Assembly: GCF_900104175.1 (NCBI RefSeq)
Contig: NZ_FNIX01000001.1
Span: 1,501,975-1,565,974 of the forward strand
DNA: 64,000 nucleotides
From: Lentzea jiangxiensis
GTDB taxonomy: Bacteria; Actinomycetota; Actinomycetes; Mycobacteriales; Pseudonocardiaceae
Reading direction: 5' to 3'
Below the pieces are notes generated by a model, which was not told where the DNA came from, did not search any database, and saw only the letters and a list, made by a program, of their open reading frames with translations. Of this stretch, positions 16,022 to 23,562 are shown in pieces. The stretch's first letter is position 1. Each line of letters starts with the position of its first letter. A program made the position numbers and the translations under genes.

Positions 16022-16948
16022 CGGGTCCTTCTCGCCTTGGGCGAGCCTGCGGCCGCGTTCCAGCTCCGCGTCGAACTCGGCACCGAGCAGCACCGCGATG
16101 TTCGAGATCCACAGCCACACCAGGAAGATGATCACACCACCGAGCGAGCCGTAGGTCTTGTTGTACGACGCGAAGTTCGCCACGTAGATCGCGAAACCGA
16201 CGGTGGCGAGCGCCCACAGCACGATCGCGAGCAGGCTGCCGGGGCTGACCCAGCGGAAGCCGGGCTGCCGCACGTTCGGCGCGGCCCAGTACAGCACCGC
16301 GAACGCGAGGCTCACGAGCAGCAGGATGACCGGCCACTTCACGATGTCCCAGACCGTCACGACGACGTCGCCGAGCCCGAGGGCGTTGCCGACCGTGTCG
16401 GCCACCCCGCCGGTCAGCACGAGCGCGCCGAGCGTCAGCGACACCAGCACGACCGAGCCCAGGGTGAGCGCGAGGCGCAGCGGCACCGTCTTCCAGAACG
16501 GGCGGCCTTCCTCGACGTCGTACATGGCGTTGCACGCGCGCATGAACGCACCGAGGTAGCCCGAGGCGGTCCAGAGCGCGGTGAGCAGGCCGACGATGCC
16601 GAGCAGGCTGGCGGCGTTCTGGCTCTTCTGCAGCTCCTCGATGGACGACTTGACCAGGTCGCCGGCCTCGCCGGGCGCGACCTCGTCGACGTACTTGATC
16701 AGCTCCTGCGTCGTGTTGTCGCCCAGCAGCGCGAGCACGGACGTCAGGACGATGATCCCGGGGAACAGCGACAGCACCGCGTAGTAGGTGAGCGCGGCGG
16801 CCCAGTCCGTGAGGTTGTCGTCGTTGAACTCTTTGACGGTCCGCTTGAGGACGCCCCACCAGGCGCCTTTGTCGAGCTTGGTGGGGCTCTTGACGTGGTT
16901 ACCGGCGGGCACGGCGCCAACCGAACGATCGTGTGCCGGAGCCGACAC
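15992..16948 (-). CDS. YihY/BrkB-family inner membrane protein
   Basis: A 318-residue multipass protein of the YihY/virulence factor BrkB family. The conserved start of the family, DDNLTDWAAALTYYAVLSLFPGII, is near residue 45, and the helices ILLLVSLAFAVLYWAAPNVR, SLLAIVLWALATVGFAIYV and GGVIIFLVWLWISNIAVLLGAE follow in order. It is not the ribonuclease BN it was once named after; its function is unknown. GTG at 16948 overlaps the preceding small gene by 50 bases, whereas GTG at 16912 would reduce that to 14 and is equally possible. Confidence 0.88.
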   Translation of the reverse strand: MSAPAHDRSVGAVPAGNHVKSPTKLDKGAWWGVLKRTVKEFNDDNLTDWAAALTYYAVLSLFPGIIVLTSVLALLGDNTTQELIKYVDEVAPGEAGDLVKSSIEELQKSQNAASLLGIVGLLTALWTASGYLGAFMRACNAMYDVEEGRPFWKTVPLRLALTLGSVVLVSLTLGALVLTGGVADTVGNALGLGDVVVTVWDIVKWPVILLLVSLAFAVLYWAAPNVRQPGFRWVSPGSLLAIVLWALATVGFAIYVANFASYNKTYGSLGGVIIFLVWLWISNIAVLLGAEFDAELERGRRLAQGEKDPSPEPRDLPG

Positions 16949-17084
16949 CGGCGAGGTGCAGCGCGAGCAGCAGCAGTCCGAGCACGATGAGCGTGTTCAC
17001 CGTGATCACGTCACCGAGCCCGGCCTTGGCCAGGTCCAGGATCAGCGCCAAGCCGAATGAGACCGCGGCGATGATGGCCAGCAT
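16899..17084 (-). CDS. Small two-helix membrane protein (61 aa)
   Basis: The 61-residue product starts with MLAIIAAVSFGLALILDLA, has a second hydrophobic helix NTLIVLGLLLLALHLAGV and an Arg-rich end. Its ATG at 17084 follows GGCAGGAGGCGGACAC, a near-perfect ribosome site, which is why this start is chosen over longer frames. Its 3' end overlaps the BrkB-like gene start on the same strand, so the two are probably co-translated. Family unknown to me. Confidence 0.7.
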   Translation of the reverse strand: MLAIIAAVSFGLALILDLAKAGLGDVITVNTLIVLGLLLLALHLAGVGSGTRSFGWRRARR

Positions 17085-17181
17085 GTGTCCGCCTCCTGCC
17101 AGATGATCAAAGGGGTGTGGTGAGGTGCGGATACCCGCTCGGTTCGGGGTGAACCACGCCGTTCGGAGCAATGGACGTGCC

Positions 17182-18795
17182 ATGATCGGTCCCGTGGACG
17201 TCCAGCGCTGGCAGGCAGCGGCGGTTCCGTGGTGGGTGACCAAGGTCGGGCTCGTCGGAGGGTGGGTCGCCGCCTTCTACCTCGCCGCGAGCGCGGGTGA
17301 GGCGCCGTGCACGACCGCGCACCCGTGCATGCCGGACCCGTTGTTCTCCCTCGCCGTGGTGCCGCTGCTGGCCACGCCGTTGCTGCTGCTGTTCGGCCGT
17401 GTGCTCACGGGCTGCGCGATGGGCGTGCTGTTCGGAGTCCTGGACCTCGCGCTCGACGGCAGCGCGGCGGCGAACGTCGCGTTCGTCCTGCATGCCGGTG
17501 CGTGTGCGTTGGTGGCGGCGTGGACCTTCAGGTCGCGCGCGGACCAGCACGACGCGGCGGGCGCGGCACTCGTGTCGCTGCCGGACCTGCCGCCCCAGCG
17601 GGGAGTGCTGCGCGTGGTCGCCGTGCTGCTGGTCCTCTTCGGCTTCCTGACGTTCGTGCAGTACAGCCTGCTCAACGACGAGATAGCGCAGCACGTGGCG
17701 AAGGCCAGCCGTGTCGACGCCGAGGTCGTCGAGGTCAAGAACGCGAGCGAGGTCTGGGTGGAGCTGCCGGACCGGCAGCGCACCGCGTTCCAGCCGCTCG
17801 CGGCGGACACCTACCACGTCGGCGACGAGGTCCCGGTGCTCGCGGACGGCACCTGGGTGCAGATGGCGAACGAGCCGGAGGACGTCACGTGGTGGCTCAC
17901 GCTCGGCGGTGCCGCCGTGTTCTTCGCGATCGTGCTGGCCGCGCGGGAACGCCGCCGGCGTTCGTTGTGGAACGGCCCGGTGAAGGCGATCCGGCTGCAG
18001 GCGCACCCGCTCGGCCCGCGCCGGATCCTGCTGCGGCACGGCCAGGACGACATCGCCACGGTCGCCACGCTCGCCGATCTCGGGCTGGAGGAGCCGCTCT
18101 ACCACGACACCGAGCAGTTCGGCCGCGTGTGGCGCGGCGAGGAGGACCCGCCGGTGCGGCTGGACCCGCCGGAGGTCCTCGTCGCGGGGGAGTGGCACCA
18201 CGGCGGCCAGGTGGCGCTGCTCGTCGAGGGCGAGGTGGTGGCGACCAGCACCCTGAGCAGGGTCCGCCCGCGTCACACCGTCCACAGTGCACATCTGCCG
18301 GGGGAGCCCGTCACCACGGGCACCGCGGTCGAACTGCCGCACGCCGTGTGGCCGGGTGACCGCCGCCGGGCCGAGGGGGTGGCGCTGCTGCTCGGCGCCG
18401 CCGGGGCGCTGGTCGCGTTGAAGGAGTACCCGGACCTGATCGTGCTGGGCCTGATCGGCGTGCAGTGCGTGCTGTCCGCCGTGACGCGGTTCCAGCCGAT
18501 GCTGCGCCTGGACCACGACGCGGTCGTGCTCTACACGGGCGTCTTCACCTACCGCGTGCCGTGGGAGCAGGTGCACGGCGTGCGCCGCTCCGGTCCCCAG
18601 CTCATGCTCGCGTTCGGCCCGCACGGCGACGTGCTGACGACACCGCACCTGCCCGACAGGCAGGCAGGCGAGAAGCTGATGTGGGCGCGCGCCCGGTCGT
18701 CGATCGCCGAGCCGCAGGGCCGGAGGGTGACCCGCAAGCTCAACGTCAGCGTGTTCGCCGGGGCGGCCTACGCGGCGCTGGTCCTGTTCACCTGA
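17182..18795 (+). CDS. Large membrane protein of unknown function
   Basis: A 537-residue protein with helices near residues 20-40, 55-100, a long extracytoplasmic region (VDAEVVEVKNASEVWVELPD, resembling a DUF3592-type beta domain), another helix WLTLGGAAVFFAIVLAARER, a cytoplasmic domain and a final pair of helices followed by a PH-like segment (LRLDHDAVVLYTGVFTYRVP). No catalytic motif is seen. ATG at 17182 is chosen because the upstream open part (to 17125) has no membrane or family character. It ends overlapping the next, converging gene by 8 bases. Function not assigned. Confidence 0.7.
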   Translation: MIGPVDVQRWQAAAVPWWVTKVGLVGGWVAAFYLAASAGEAPCTTAHPCMPDPLFSLAVVPLLATPLLLLFGRVLTGCAMGVLFGVLDLALDGSAAANVAFVLHAGACALVAAWTFRSRADQHDAAGAALVSLPDLPPQRGVLRVVAVLLVLFGFLTFVQYSLLNDEIAQHVAKASRVDAEVVEVKNASEVWVELPDRQRTAFQPLAADTYHVGDEVPVLADGTWVQMANEPEDVTWWLTLGGAAVFFAIVLAARERRRRSLWNGPVKAIRLQAHPLGPRRILLRHGQDDIATVATLADLGLEEPLYHDTEQFGRVWRGEEDPPVRLDPPEVLVAGEWHHGGQVALLVEGEVVATSTLSRVRPRHTVHSAHLPGEPVTTGTAVELPHAVWPGDRRRAEGVALLLGAAGALVALKEYPDLIVLGLIGVQCVLSAVTRFQPMLRLDHDAVVLYTGVFTYRVPWEQVHGVRRSGPQLMLAFGPHGDVLTTPHLPDRQAGEKLMWARARSSIAEPQGRRVTRKLNVSVFAGAAYAALVLFT

Positions 18796-19930
18796 GCCGG
18801 GCGACCGCCGTGAGCAGGCGGTCCACATCGGACTCGTCGGTGTACGGGCCGATGCCCGCGCGCACAGCTCCCTTGTCGCCGAGGCCGAGCCACCGCGAGC
18901 ACTCCAGGGCGTAGAAGTGGCCGGCGGGCGCGTTCACGCCCTCGGCGCCGAGCCTGCGGTACACCTCGGCGGGTTCCAGCCCGTCCACGGAGAACAGCAC
19001 GGTCGGCGTGCGCGAGGAGGCCTTGCTGTAGATGCGCACGCCCAGGTCGCGCAGCCCCGTCTCGAGCTTCTCGCGCAGGCCGAGCTCGTACTCCTCCAGC
19101 CCGTCGAGCGAGCGCATGAACTCCACCGCCGCGGTCGTGCCCGCCAGCAGCTCGTACGGCAGCGTGCCCAGCTCGAAGCGTTCCGGCACGGCGTTGGACG
19201 AGGGCAGCAGCTTGTCCGGCCGCAACGTCTCCAGCAGCTCCGGCGCCGCCGCCAGCACACCGAGGTGCGGGCCGAGGAACTTGTACGGCGAGCACGCGAA
19301 GAAGTCCGCGCCCAGCGCCTCGACGTCGACCGGGACGTGCGGCGTGTAGTGCACGCCGTCGACGTAGACGAACGCCGCCATCTCGTGCGCCGCCCGGGTG
19401 ATCTCGGCGATGTCCGGACGGGTGCCGAGCAGGTTCGACGCCGCCGTGACCGCGACGACGCGGGTGCGGTCCGACAGCAGCTTCGTCACGGCCTCGACGG
19501 GAAGCTCACCGGTCGTGCGGTCGAACGACGCCCACCGCACCGTGGCCCGTGCCGCCTCGGCCGCCTGCACCCACGGCCGGATGTTGGCGTCGTGGTCGAT
19601 CCTGGTCACGACGATCTCGTCGCCCGGCCGCCAGTTCTTCGACAGCGTGCGGGCGAAGTCGTAGGTCAGCTGGGTCATGCTGCGCCCGAACACGATGCTG
19701 CCCGCGTTCAGGAACTCCGCCATCGTGCGCCGTGCGGTCTGCACGACCTCCTCGGCCCGGCGTTCGGAGGCCGTGACGCTGCCGCGGTTGGAGATCGCCG
19801 AGGTCAGCGTCTCTCTGACCGCGTCGGCGACGACGTCCGGCACCTGCGCGCCGCCGGGTCCGTCGAAGTGCGCGGCACCCCCGCGCAACGAGGGGAAGTG
19901 GGCGCGGACCGCTGCGACGTCGTAGACCAT
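18788..19930 (-). CDS. Cysteine desulfurase-like class V aminotransferase fold protein
   Basis: PLP-dependent protein of 380 residues in the cysteine desulfurase-like group (TIGR01976 type). The N-terminal FPSLRGGAAHFDGPGGAQVP, the cofactor segment VVAVTAASNLLGTRPDI, the Asp of FVYVDGVHYTPH and the Schiff-base Lys in ACSPYKFLGPHLG (near residue 220) are present. The usual desulfurase Cys loop is replaced by NAPAGHFYALE, so cysteine desulfuration is doubtful; another PLP reaction on an unknown amino acid is likelier. No Suf or Isc genes are nearby. ATG at 19930 matches the family start; 19951 would add seven residues. Confidence 0.82.
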   Translation of the reverse strand: MVYDVAAVRAHFPSLRGGAAHFDGPGGAQVPDVVADAVRETLTSAISNRGSVTASERRAEEVVQTARRTMAEFLNAGSIVFGRSMTQLTYDFARTLSKNWRPGDEIVVTRIDHDANIRPWVQAAEAARATVRWASFDRTTGELPVEAVTKLLSDRTRVVAVTAASNLLGTRPDIAEITRAAHEMAAFVYVDGVHYTPHVPVDVEALGADFFACSPYKFLGPHLGVLAAAPELLETLRPDKLLPSSNAVPERFELGTLPYELLAGTTAAVEFMRSLDGLEEYELGLREKLETGLRDLGVRIYSKASSRTPTVLFSVDGLEPAEVYRRLGAEGVNAPAGHFYALECSRWLGLGDKGAVRAGIGPYTDESDVDRLLTAVARLR

Positions 19931-19984
19931 GCCCTCATGGTGCTGGAGCACCCACGGATCGGGAAAGGATCAACCGTAGGGTCA

Positions 19985-20095
19985 TCACCTGTTCGCGTGG
20001 CCGAAGCCCAGGTCGACCGGCTTGCCGACCAGCCCCCGCACCCGGCTCGCTCGCTCGAAACCCTTCCGCGCGAACAACTCCGCGGCGGGTGTTTG
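19985..20095 (-). pseudogene. C-terminal scrap of a GNAT-like gene
   Basis: The minus frame reads TPAAELFARKGFERASRVRG then LVGKPVDLGF and stops at 19985. This looks like the last 35 residues of a GNAT acetyltransferase (ALYEKxGF-type helix, then a final strand). No upstream part exists because another gene ends at 20103. Assignment is tentative. Confidence 0.4.
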
Positions 20096-20102
20096 ACCGG
20101 GG

Positions 20103-20768
20103 CTACCGTTCGCGCCTGTAGTACTGCCTCTTCTTCTCGTCCCGCACGGCGACTCCGCGCTTGCGGATCTCCCGCGCCAGTTCCGCGGCCTCCTCGGTCT
20201 CGTACTTCGAGATGGCCTTCCTACGGGCGGTGAACAGCGCGTTCACGTCGGCCGGCAGGTCGGGGGCGTGCTCGACCCACATCCGGAACTCCGCGGCGAA
20301 CGGGTCGGCGTCCCGCCAGCGGTAGCCCTGCCCGGTGAAGGCGCGCTCGAGCTCCGCCCTGCTCAGGTCGGACGTCTCCCGGACCAGCTCGGAGCCGTCG
20401 CGGCCGAGCAGGACGAGCTGCCTGCCGTCGGCGAACGCCGACTCGACCTCGTCCCGGCCGAAGCGGAAGGTCTTGTCGTCCCTGCGCAGCGCCACACCGC
20501 CCGCCGAGACCTCGACCGACATCATCTCGCTCGCCCAGAACAGCGCGAACACGACACCCGCGACCGCGCCCACGCCGAGCGACACGACTGTTCCCCACGG
20601 CTGCGGTATGTCCGTGAAGAGCTGGAACACGCCCTGGAACGGGAACCACCCCAGCGTCGTGATCCCCGTCGCCGCCAGCCCGAGCCCCCAGCCCGCGGCG
20701 GCACCGGCGAGCGGGCACGCGACCCAGATGCCGTACCGGACCGCCGCGGTCTCCTGCACCGTCGTCAT
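20103..20768 (-). CDS. YqeB-like membrane protein with PH-like domain
   Basis: A 221-residue protein with two N-terminal helices (WVACPLAGAAAGWGLGLAA; VVSLGVGAVAGVVFALFWAS), then a PH-like beta segment (VEVSAGGVALRRDDKTFRFG followed by LVLLGRDGSELVRE) and a charged helical C-terminus (KYETEEAAELAREIRKRG). The arrangement fits actinobacterial YqeB-like proteins; function is unknown. A perfect TetR-type operator lies 11 bases before the ATG, so it is probably repressed by a regulator encoded elsewhere. Confidence 0.65.
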   Translation of the reverse strand: MTTVQETAAVRYGIWVACPLAGAAAGWGLGLAATGITTLGWFPFQGVFQLFTDIPQPWGTVVSLGVGAVAGVVFALFWASEMMSVEVSAGGVALRRDDKTFRFGRDEVESAFADGRQLVLLGRDGSELVRETSDLSRAELERAFTGQGYRWRDADPFAAEFRMWVEHAPDLPADVNALFTARRKAISKYETEEAAELAREIRKRGVAVRDEKKRQYYRRER

Positions 20769-20779
20769 GCGCCCAATGC

Positions 20780-20799
20780 TAGACCGAGTGATCGGTCTA
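20780..20799 (-). promoter_or_regulatory. TetR-type operator at the YqeB-like gene
   Basis: Exact 8-bp arms TAGACCGA (20780-20787) and TCGGTCTA (20792-20799) flank GTGA. Palindromes built on AGACCG/CGGTCT are classical TetR-family sites. A TAGCAT -10-like element overlaps its gene-proximal end, so binding would block transcription of the leftward gene. No TetR gene is adjacent. Confidence 0.65.
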
Positions 20800-20805
20800 A
20801 TTATG

Positions 20806-21948
20806 TCAGGGGAGGTAGAACGTCAGCAGATCGCTCGTGACCGGCGGGAACAGCCTCATCATCAGCTCCGTCTTCGGGCCCGGGTAGACGTCGGAGAAGA
20901 TCCGGCGCAGGCCGTCCATGCCGTGCGGGCCGAACAGCAGCGGTGCCAGCAGGTCCGGGGCGATCCCCGCGCCGCCCACCGCGCCGGGGCCGAGCAGCGT
21001 GCCACCCCACTCGAACGGGCCGATCTCCTCGCCGTCCCAGGGGAAGCGGACGTGCGTGCGGAAGAAGCCGAGCACCACCTCGGTGGGTTCGTGCCCGCGC
21101 AGGCGCCGGGTGAAGACCGGCCGCAGGTGCTCGAAGAGCTCCGGGACGTCGGGAATGCGCACCATGCACTGGTCGAGTTCCGGCGCGCGGTCGGCGAGGA
21201 GGGGTTCCAGCGCCGGGTGGCGTTCGCCGACCCGGGCCGGGTTCACCAGCGCCACCAACGCCTTCACCGCGTCGTCGTCCACGCCGGCGATCTCGCCGAG
21301 GACGACGTCGCCCTCCTCCTCGGGCGTGCTGCGGCCCGTGGCCACCGGCACGCCGTCGCGCTCGACGACCCACGTGGTCGAGCCGGTGCGGTGCAGCAGC
21401 CAGCGCCAGCACGGCGTGGTGTGGCCCATCCGCAGGTCGGCGTCGCGCTGTGCGGCGTCCTGCAGGGCTTGGAGCACCGGGATGTCGGCCTCGGTCGCCC
21501 GCCGGAGGGCGTGCCCCGCAACGGGCTGCGGGGTCTTGACCAGCGCGCGGTTCTGCTTGACCGGGATCGAGTAGACGTAGCCGAACTGGCGGTAGAAGTA
21601 CGGGACGCCCATCACGAACTGGATCAGGTGGCCGCGTTCGGCCGACCGGTCGTGCGCCCAGCCCATCAGCTGCCGCACCAGGCCCCTGCCCTCGTGCTCG
21701 ACGTCGGTGGCGACCTGTTCGACCTGGCCCGCGGGGATGTCGAGGCCCGCGAGCGCCACCGTCTCGTCCATCAGGGTGAGGGTGGAGACGATGCGGTCGC
21801 CGTCGGCGGCGACCCCGACCCAGTCGCAGCCCGCGTCCGGGTCGGTCATCAGGAGGCGGGCGTCGACGCCGTCGCCGGGGTCGAGGCGGGAGACGATGAG
21901 CTGGGCGACCCGGTCCACGTCTTCGGGGCGCGAGGTGCGGATGTCCAC
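20806..21948 (-). CDS. Eis-like GNAT N-acetyltransferase
   Basis: A 380-residue protein with the layout of the Eis (enhanced intracellular survival) family, which acetylates amines such as aminoglycosides at several positions. An N-terminal GNAT domain carries the acetyl-CoA loop VATDVEHEGRGLVRQLM (about residue 90) and HLIQFVMGVPYFYRQFGY; a second GNAT-like domain and an SCP2-like C-terminal part (LLAPLLFGPHGMDGLRRIF) follow. The C-terminus ends in a hydrophobic YLP carboxyl tail as in Eis, where the carboxylate acts in catalysis. GTG at 21948 is preferred; the frame upstream to 22278 lies over the divergent DinB gene. Substrate in this host unknown. Confidence 0.85.
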   Translation of the reverse strand: MDIRTSRPEDVDRVAQLIVSRLDPGDGVDARLLMTDPDAGCDWVGVAADGDRIVSTLTLMDETVALAGLDIPAGQVEQVATDVEHEGRGLVRQLMGWAHDRSAERGHLIQFVMGVPYFYRQFGYVYSIPVKQNRALVKTPQPVAGHALRRATEADIPVLQALQDAAQRDADLRMGHTTPCWRWLLHRTGSTTWVVERDGVPVATGRSTPEEEGDVVLGEIAGVDDDAVKALVALVNPARVGERHPALEPLLADRAPELDQCMVRIPDVPELFEHLRPVFTRRLRGHEPTEVVLGFFRTHVRFPWDGEEIGPFEWGGTLLGPGAVGGAGIAPDLLAPLLFGPHGMDGLRRIFSDVYPGPKTELMMRLFPPVTSDLLTFYLP

Positions 21949-22003
21949 GGCCGGAGTGTTTCCAGGGCGGTCGTTGTCCGCAAACGGATTTACCGTGCCG
22001 GAC

Positions 22004-22507
22004 ATGGACTGGAACAAGCAGTTGACGGACCAGCTCGCGTTCCACTGGGACGTGGCGGCGCGGGCGCGGCTGGAAGGCCTCACCGACGACGAGTACTTCT
22101 GGGAGCCCGTGCCCGGTGCGTGGACCGTGCACGAGGACAACTCGATCGACTGGGAGTACCCCGCTCCCGAGCCCGCGCCGGTCACGACGATCGCCTGGCG
22201 GATGGCGCACATCATCGTGGGCGTGTTCAACGCGCGCACGGCCTCGCATTTCGGTGGACCGCCCGCCGACCACGCCACCTGGCAGTACGCGATGAGCGCA
22301 GACGAGGCGTTGAAGCAACTCGACGATGCCTACGAGGCGTGGATGGCCGGTGCGCGCACGGCCGACCTCTCGAAGGCGGTCGGTCCGGCGGAGGGACCGT
22401 TCGCCGCCGAGCCGATGGCCACGCTCGTGCTCCACATCAACCGCGAGGTGATCCACCACTTGGCAGAGATCGCACTGCTCAGAGACTTGTACCTCAGGAA
22501 GAGCTAG
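22004..22507 (+). CDS. DinB-superfamily protein
   Basis: A 167-residue four-helix-bundle protein of the DinB/YfiT-like (mycothiol-linked S-transferase-related) superfamily. Metal-binding His positions are visible in FHWDVAARARLEG, AWRMAHIIVGVFNARTASHF and LHINREVIHHLAEIALLRDL. LTDDEYFWEPVPGAWTVHED is a typical substrate-side loop. The reaction is unknown. The ATG follows a TACCGT -10 motif by 7 bases (leaderless). It is divergent from the Eis-like gene with a 55-bp shared region. Confidence 0.82.
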   Translation: MDWNKQLTDQLAFHWDVAARARLEGLTDDEYFWEPVPGAWTVHEDNSIDWEYPAPEPAPVTTIAWRMAHIIVGVFNARTASHFGGPPADHATWQYAMSADEALKQLDDAYEAWMAGARTADLSKAVGPAEGPFAAEPMATLVLHINREVIHHLAEIALLRDLYLRKS

Positions 22508-22519
22508 TCACCAACAAGT

Positions 22520-22540
22520 GCCTACTTTCTATAAGTTGGC
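22520..22540. promoter_or_regulatory. Imperfect palindrome resembling an HxlR/MarR-type operator
   Basis: GCCTACTT and AAGTTGGC (7 of 8 pairing) flank TCTAT, and the right arm covers a TATAAG -10-like hexamer 46 bases before the reductase ATG. Sites of this shape often control quinone reductases through HxlR proteins; none is encoded here, so the assignment is a suggestion. Confidence 0.45.
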
Positions 22541-22585
22541 GCTAACTGCAAGATGGTGCCCGTCGAGAACGTCGAAGGGATCATC

Positions 22586-23491
22586 ATGCGAGTCATCACG
22601 CAGAAGTCGGTCGGCGATGCGTCCGTGCTGGAGGTCGCCGAGGCCGCGAAGCCCACGCCGGGGCCTGGTCAGGTGCTGGTCAAGGTGGGTGCGGCGGGCG
22701 TCAACCCGGTTGACACCTACATCCGCTCCGGAGGGTTCCCCGCGCTCGGGGAGCCGCCGTTCACATTGGGCTGGGACGTGGCGGGCACCGTCGCGCAGGC
22801 CGGTGAGGGGTTCGCCGAGGGGGACGAGGTCTACGCGCTCCTCGACTTCCCCGGCACGGGAGGCGGCTACGCCGAGTACGTCGTGGTTCCGGCCTCGAAC
22901 CTGGTGCGGCGGCCGTCCTGGCTGACCGTCGAGCAGGCGGGCGCGGCGCCGATGGCGGCGCTGACGGCGTGGCAGGCGCTCGTCGGACGCGGTGGCGTCT
23001 CCGCCGGTCAGCGCGTGCTGGTCCACGCGGCCGCCGGCGGTGTCGGGCACCTGGCCGTGCAGATCGCCAAGGCCCGGGGCGCGCACGTGATCGGCACGGC
23101 GTCGGCGGCCAAGCACGACTTCCTGCGCTGGCTCGGCGTGGACGAGGTTGTCGACTACCGCACGCGGGACTTCACCGAGATCGAGCCGGTCGACGTCGTG
23201 CTCGACACGATCGGCGGTGAGTACGCCGAGCGGTCCGCCCGCGTCCTGAAGCCCGGCGGGGTGCTCGTGTCGATCATTCCCGGCAACCCGGGTTTTGACG
23301 TTGACCGAGCCGCGGAACTCGGAATCCGGTTCGAGCTGTTCCTCAGCGTGACCGCGTCCGGCGCTGATCTCGCCGCGTTGCCGCAGCTCAGGGTGGAGAT
23401 CGACCACGCGGTGCCGCTGGCGGAGGCCGCGAAGGCGCACGAGCTCGTCGAGTCGGGGCGGACGACGGGCAAGGTCGTCCTGGTGCCGTGA
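22586..23491 (+). CDS. NADP-dependent oxidoreductase, medium-chain quinone reductase type
   Basis: Zinc-free MDR enzyme of 301 residues that should reduce quinones or enones with NADPH. The N-terminal GroES-like fold (GPGQVLVKVGAAGVNPVDTY, GWDVAGTVAQAGEGFAEGDEVY) leads to a Rossmann fold with AAAGGVGHLAVQIAKARGAH near residue 150 and VDVVLDTIGGEYAERS. The zinc ligands of alcohol dehydrogenases are absent. ATG at 22586 has a GAAGGGATCATC ribosome site; earlier in-frame starts at 22553 lack one. Likely induced by electrophiles given the operator-like site upstream. Cytoplasmic. Confidence 0.9.
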   Translation: MRVITQKSVGDASVLEVAEAAKPTPGPGQVLVKVGAAGVNPVDTYIRSGGFPALGEPPFTLGWDVAGTVAQAGEGFAEGDEVYALLDFPGTGGGYAEYVVVPASNLVRRPSWLTVEQAGAAPMAALTAWQALVGRGGVSAGQRVLVHAAAGGVGHLAVQIAKARGAHVIGTASAAKHDFLRWLGVDEVVDYRTRDFTEIEPVDVVLDTIGGEYAERSARVLKPGGVLVSIIPGNPGFDVDRAAELGIRFELFLSVTASGADLAALPQLRVEIDHAVPLAEAAKAHELVESGRTTGKVVLVP

Positions 23492-23497
23492 TCGCTC

Positions 23498-23519
23498 GTT
23501 AACCATCCGTTGACCATGT
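23498..23519 (+). promoter_or_regulatory. Pho box: two 11-nt direct repeat units (PhoP site)
   Basis: GTTAACCATCC (23498-23508) and GTTGACCATGT (23509-23519) abut as two 11-nt units, each matching six of seven bases of the actinomycete PhoP repeat core GTTCACC. Position, 44 bases before the nuclease ATG, suits activation during phosphate starvation. Confidence 0.65.
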
Positions 23520-23523
23520 ACAC

Positions 23524-23552
23524 CGATCGTGTGCACAACATCCACACGATCG
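23524..23552 (+). repeat. 10-bp inverted repeat in the nuclease leader
   Basis: CGATCGTGTG (23524-23533) and CACACGATCG (23543-23552) are exact inverted copies separated by 9 bases, ending just before the ribosome site GGGGAG. It may be a second operator or an mRNA hairpin affecting translation. Confidence 0.6.
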
Positions 23553-23562
23553 GGGAGTGCTC

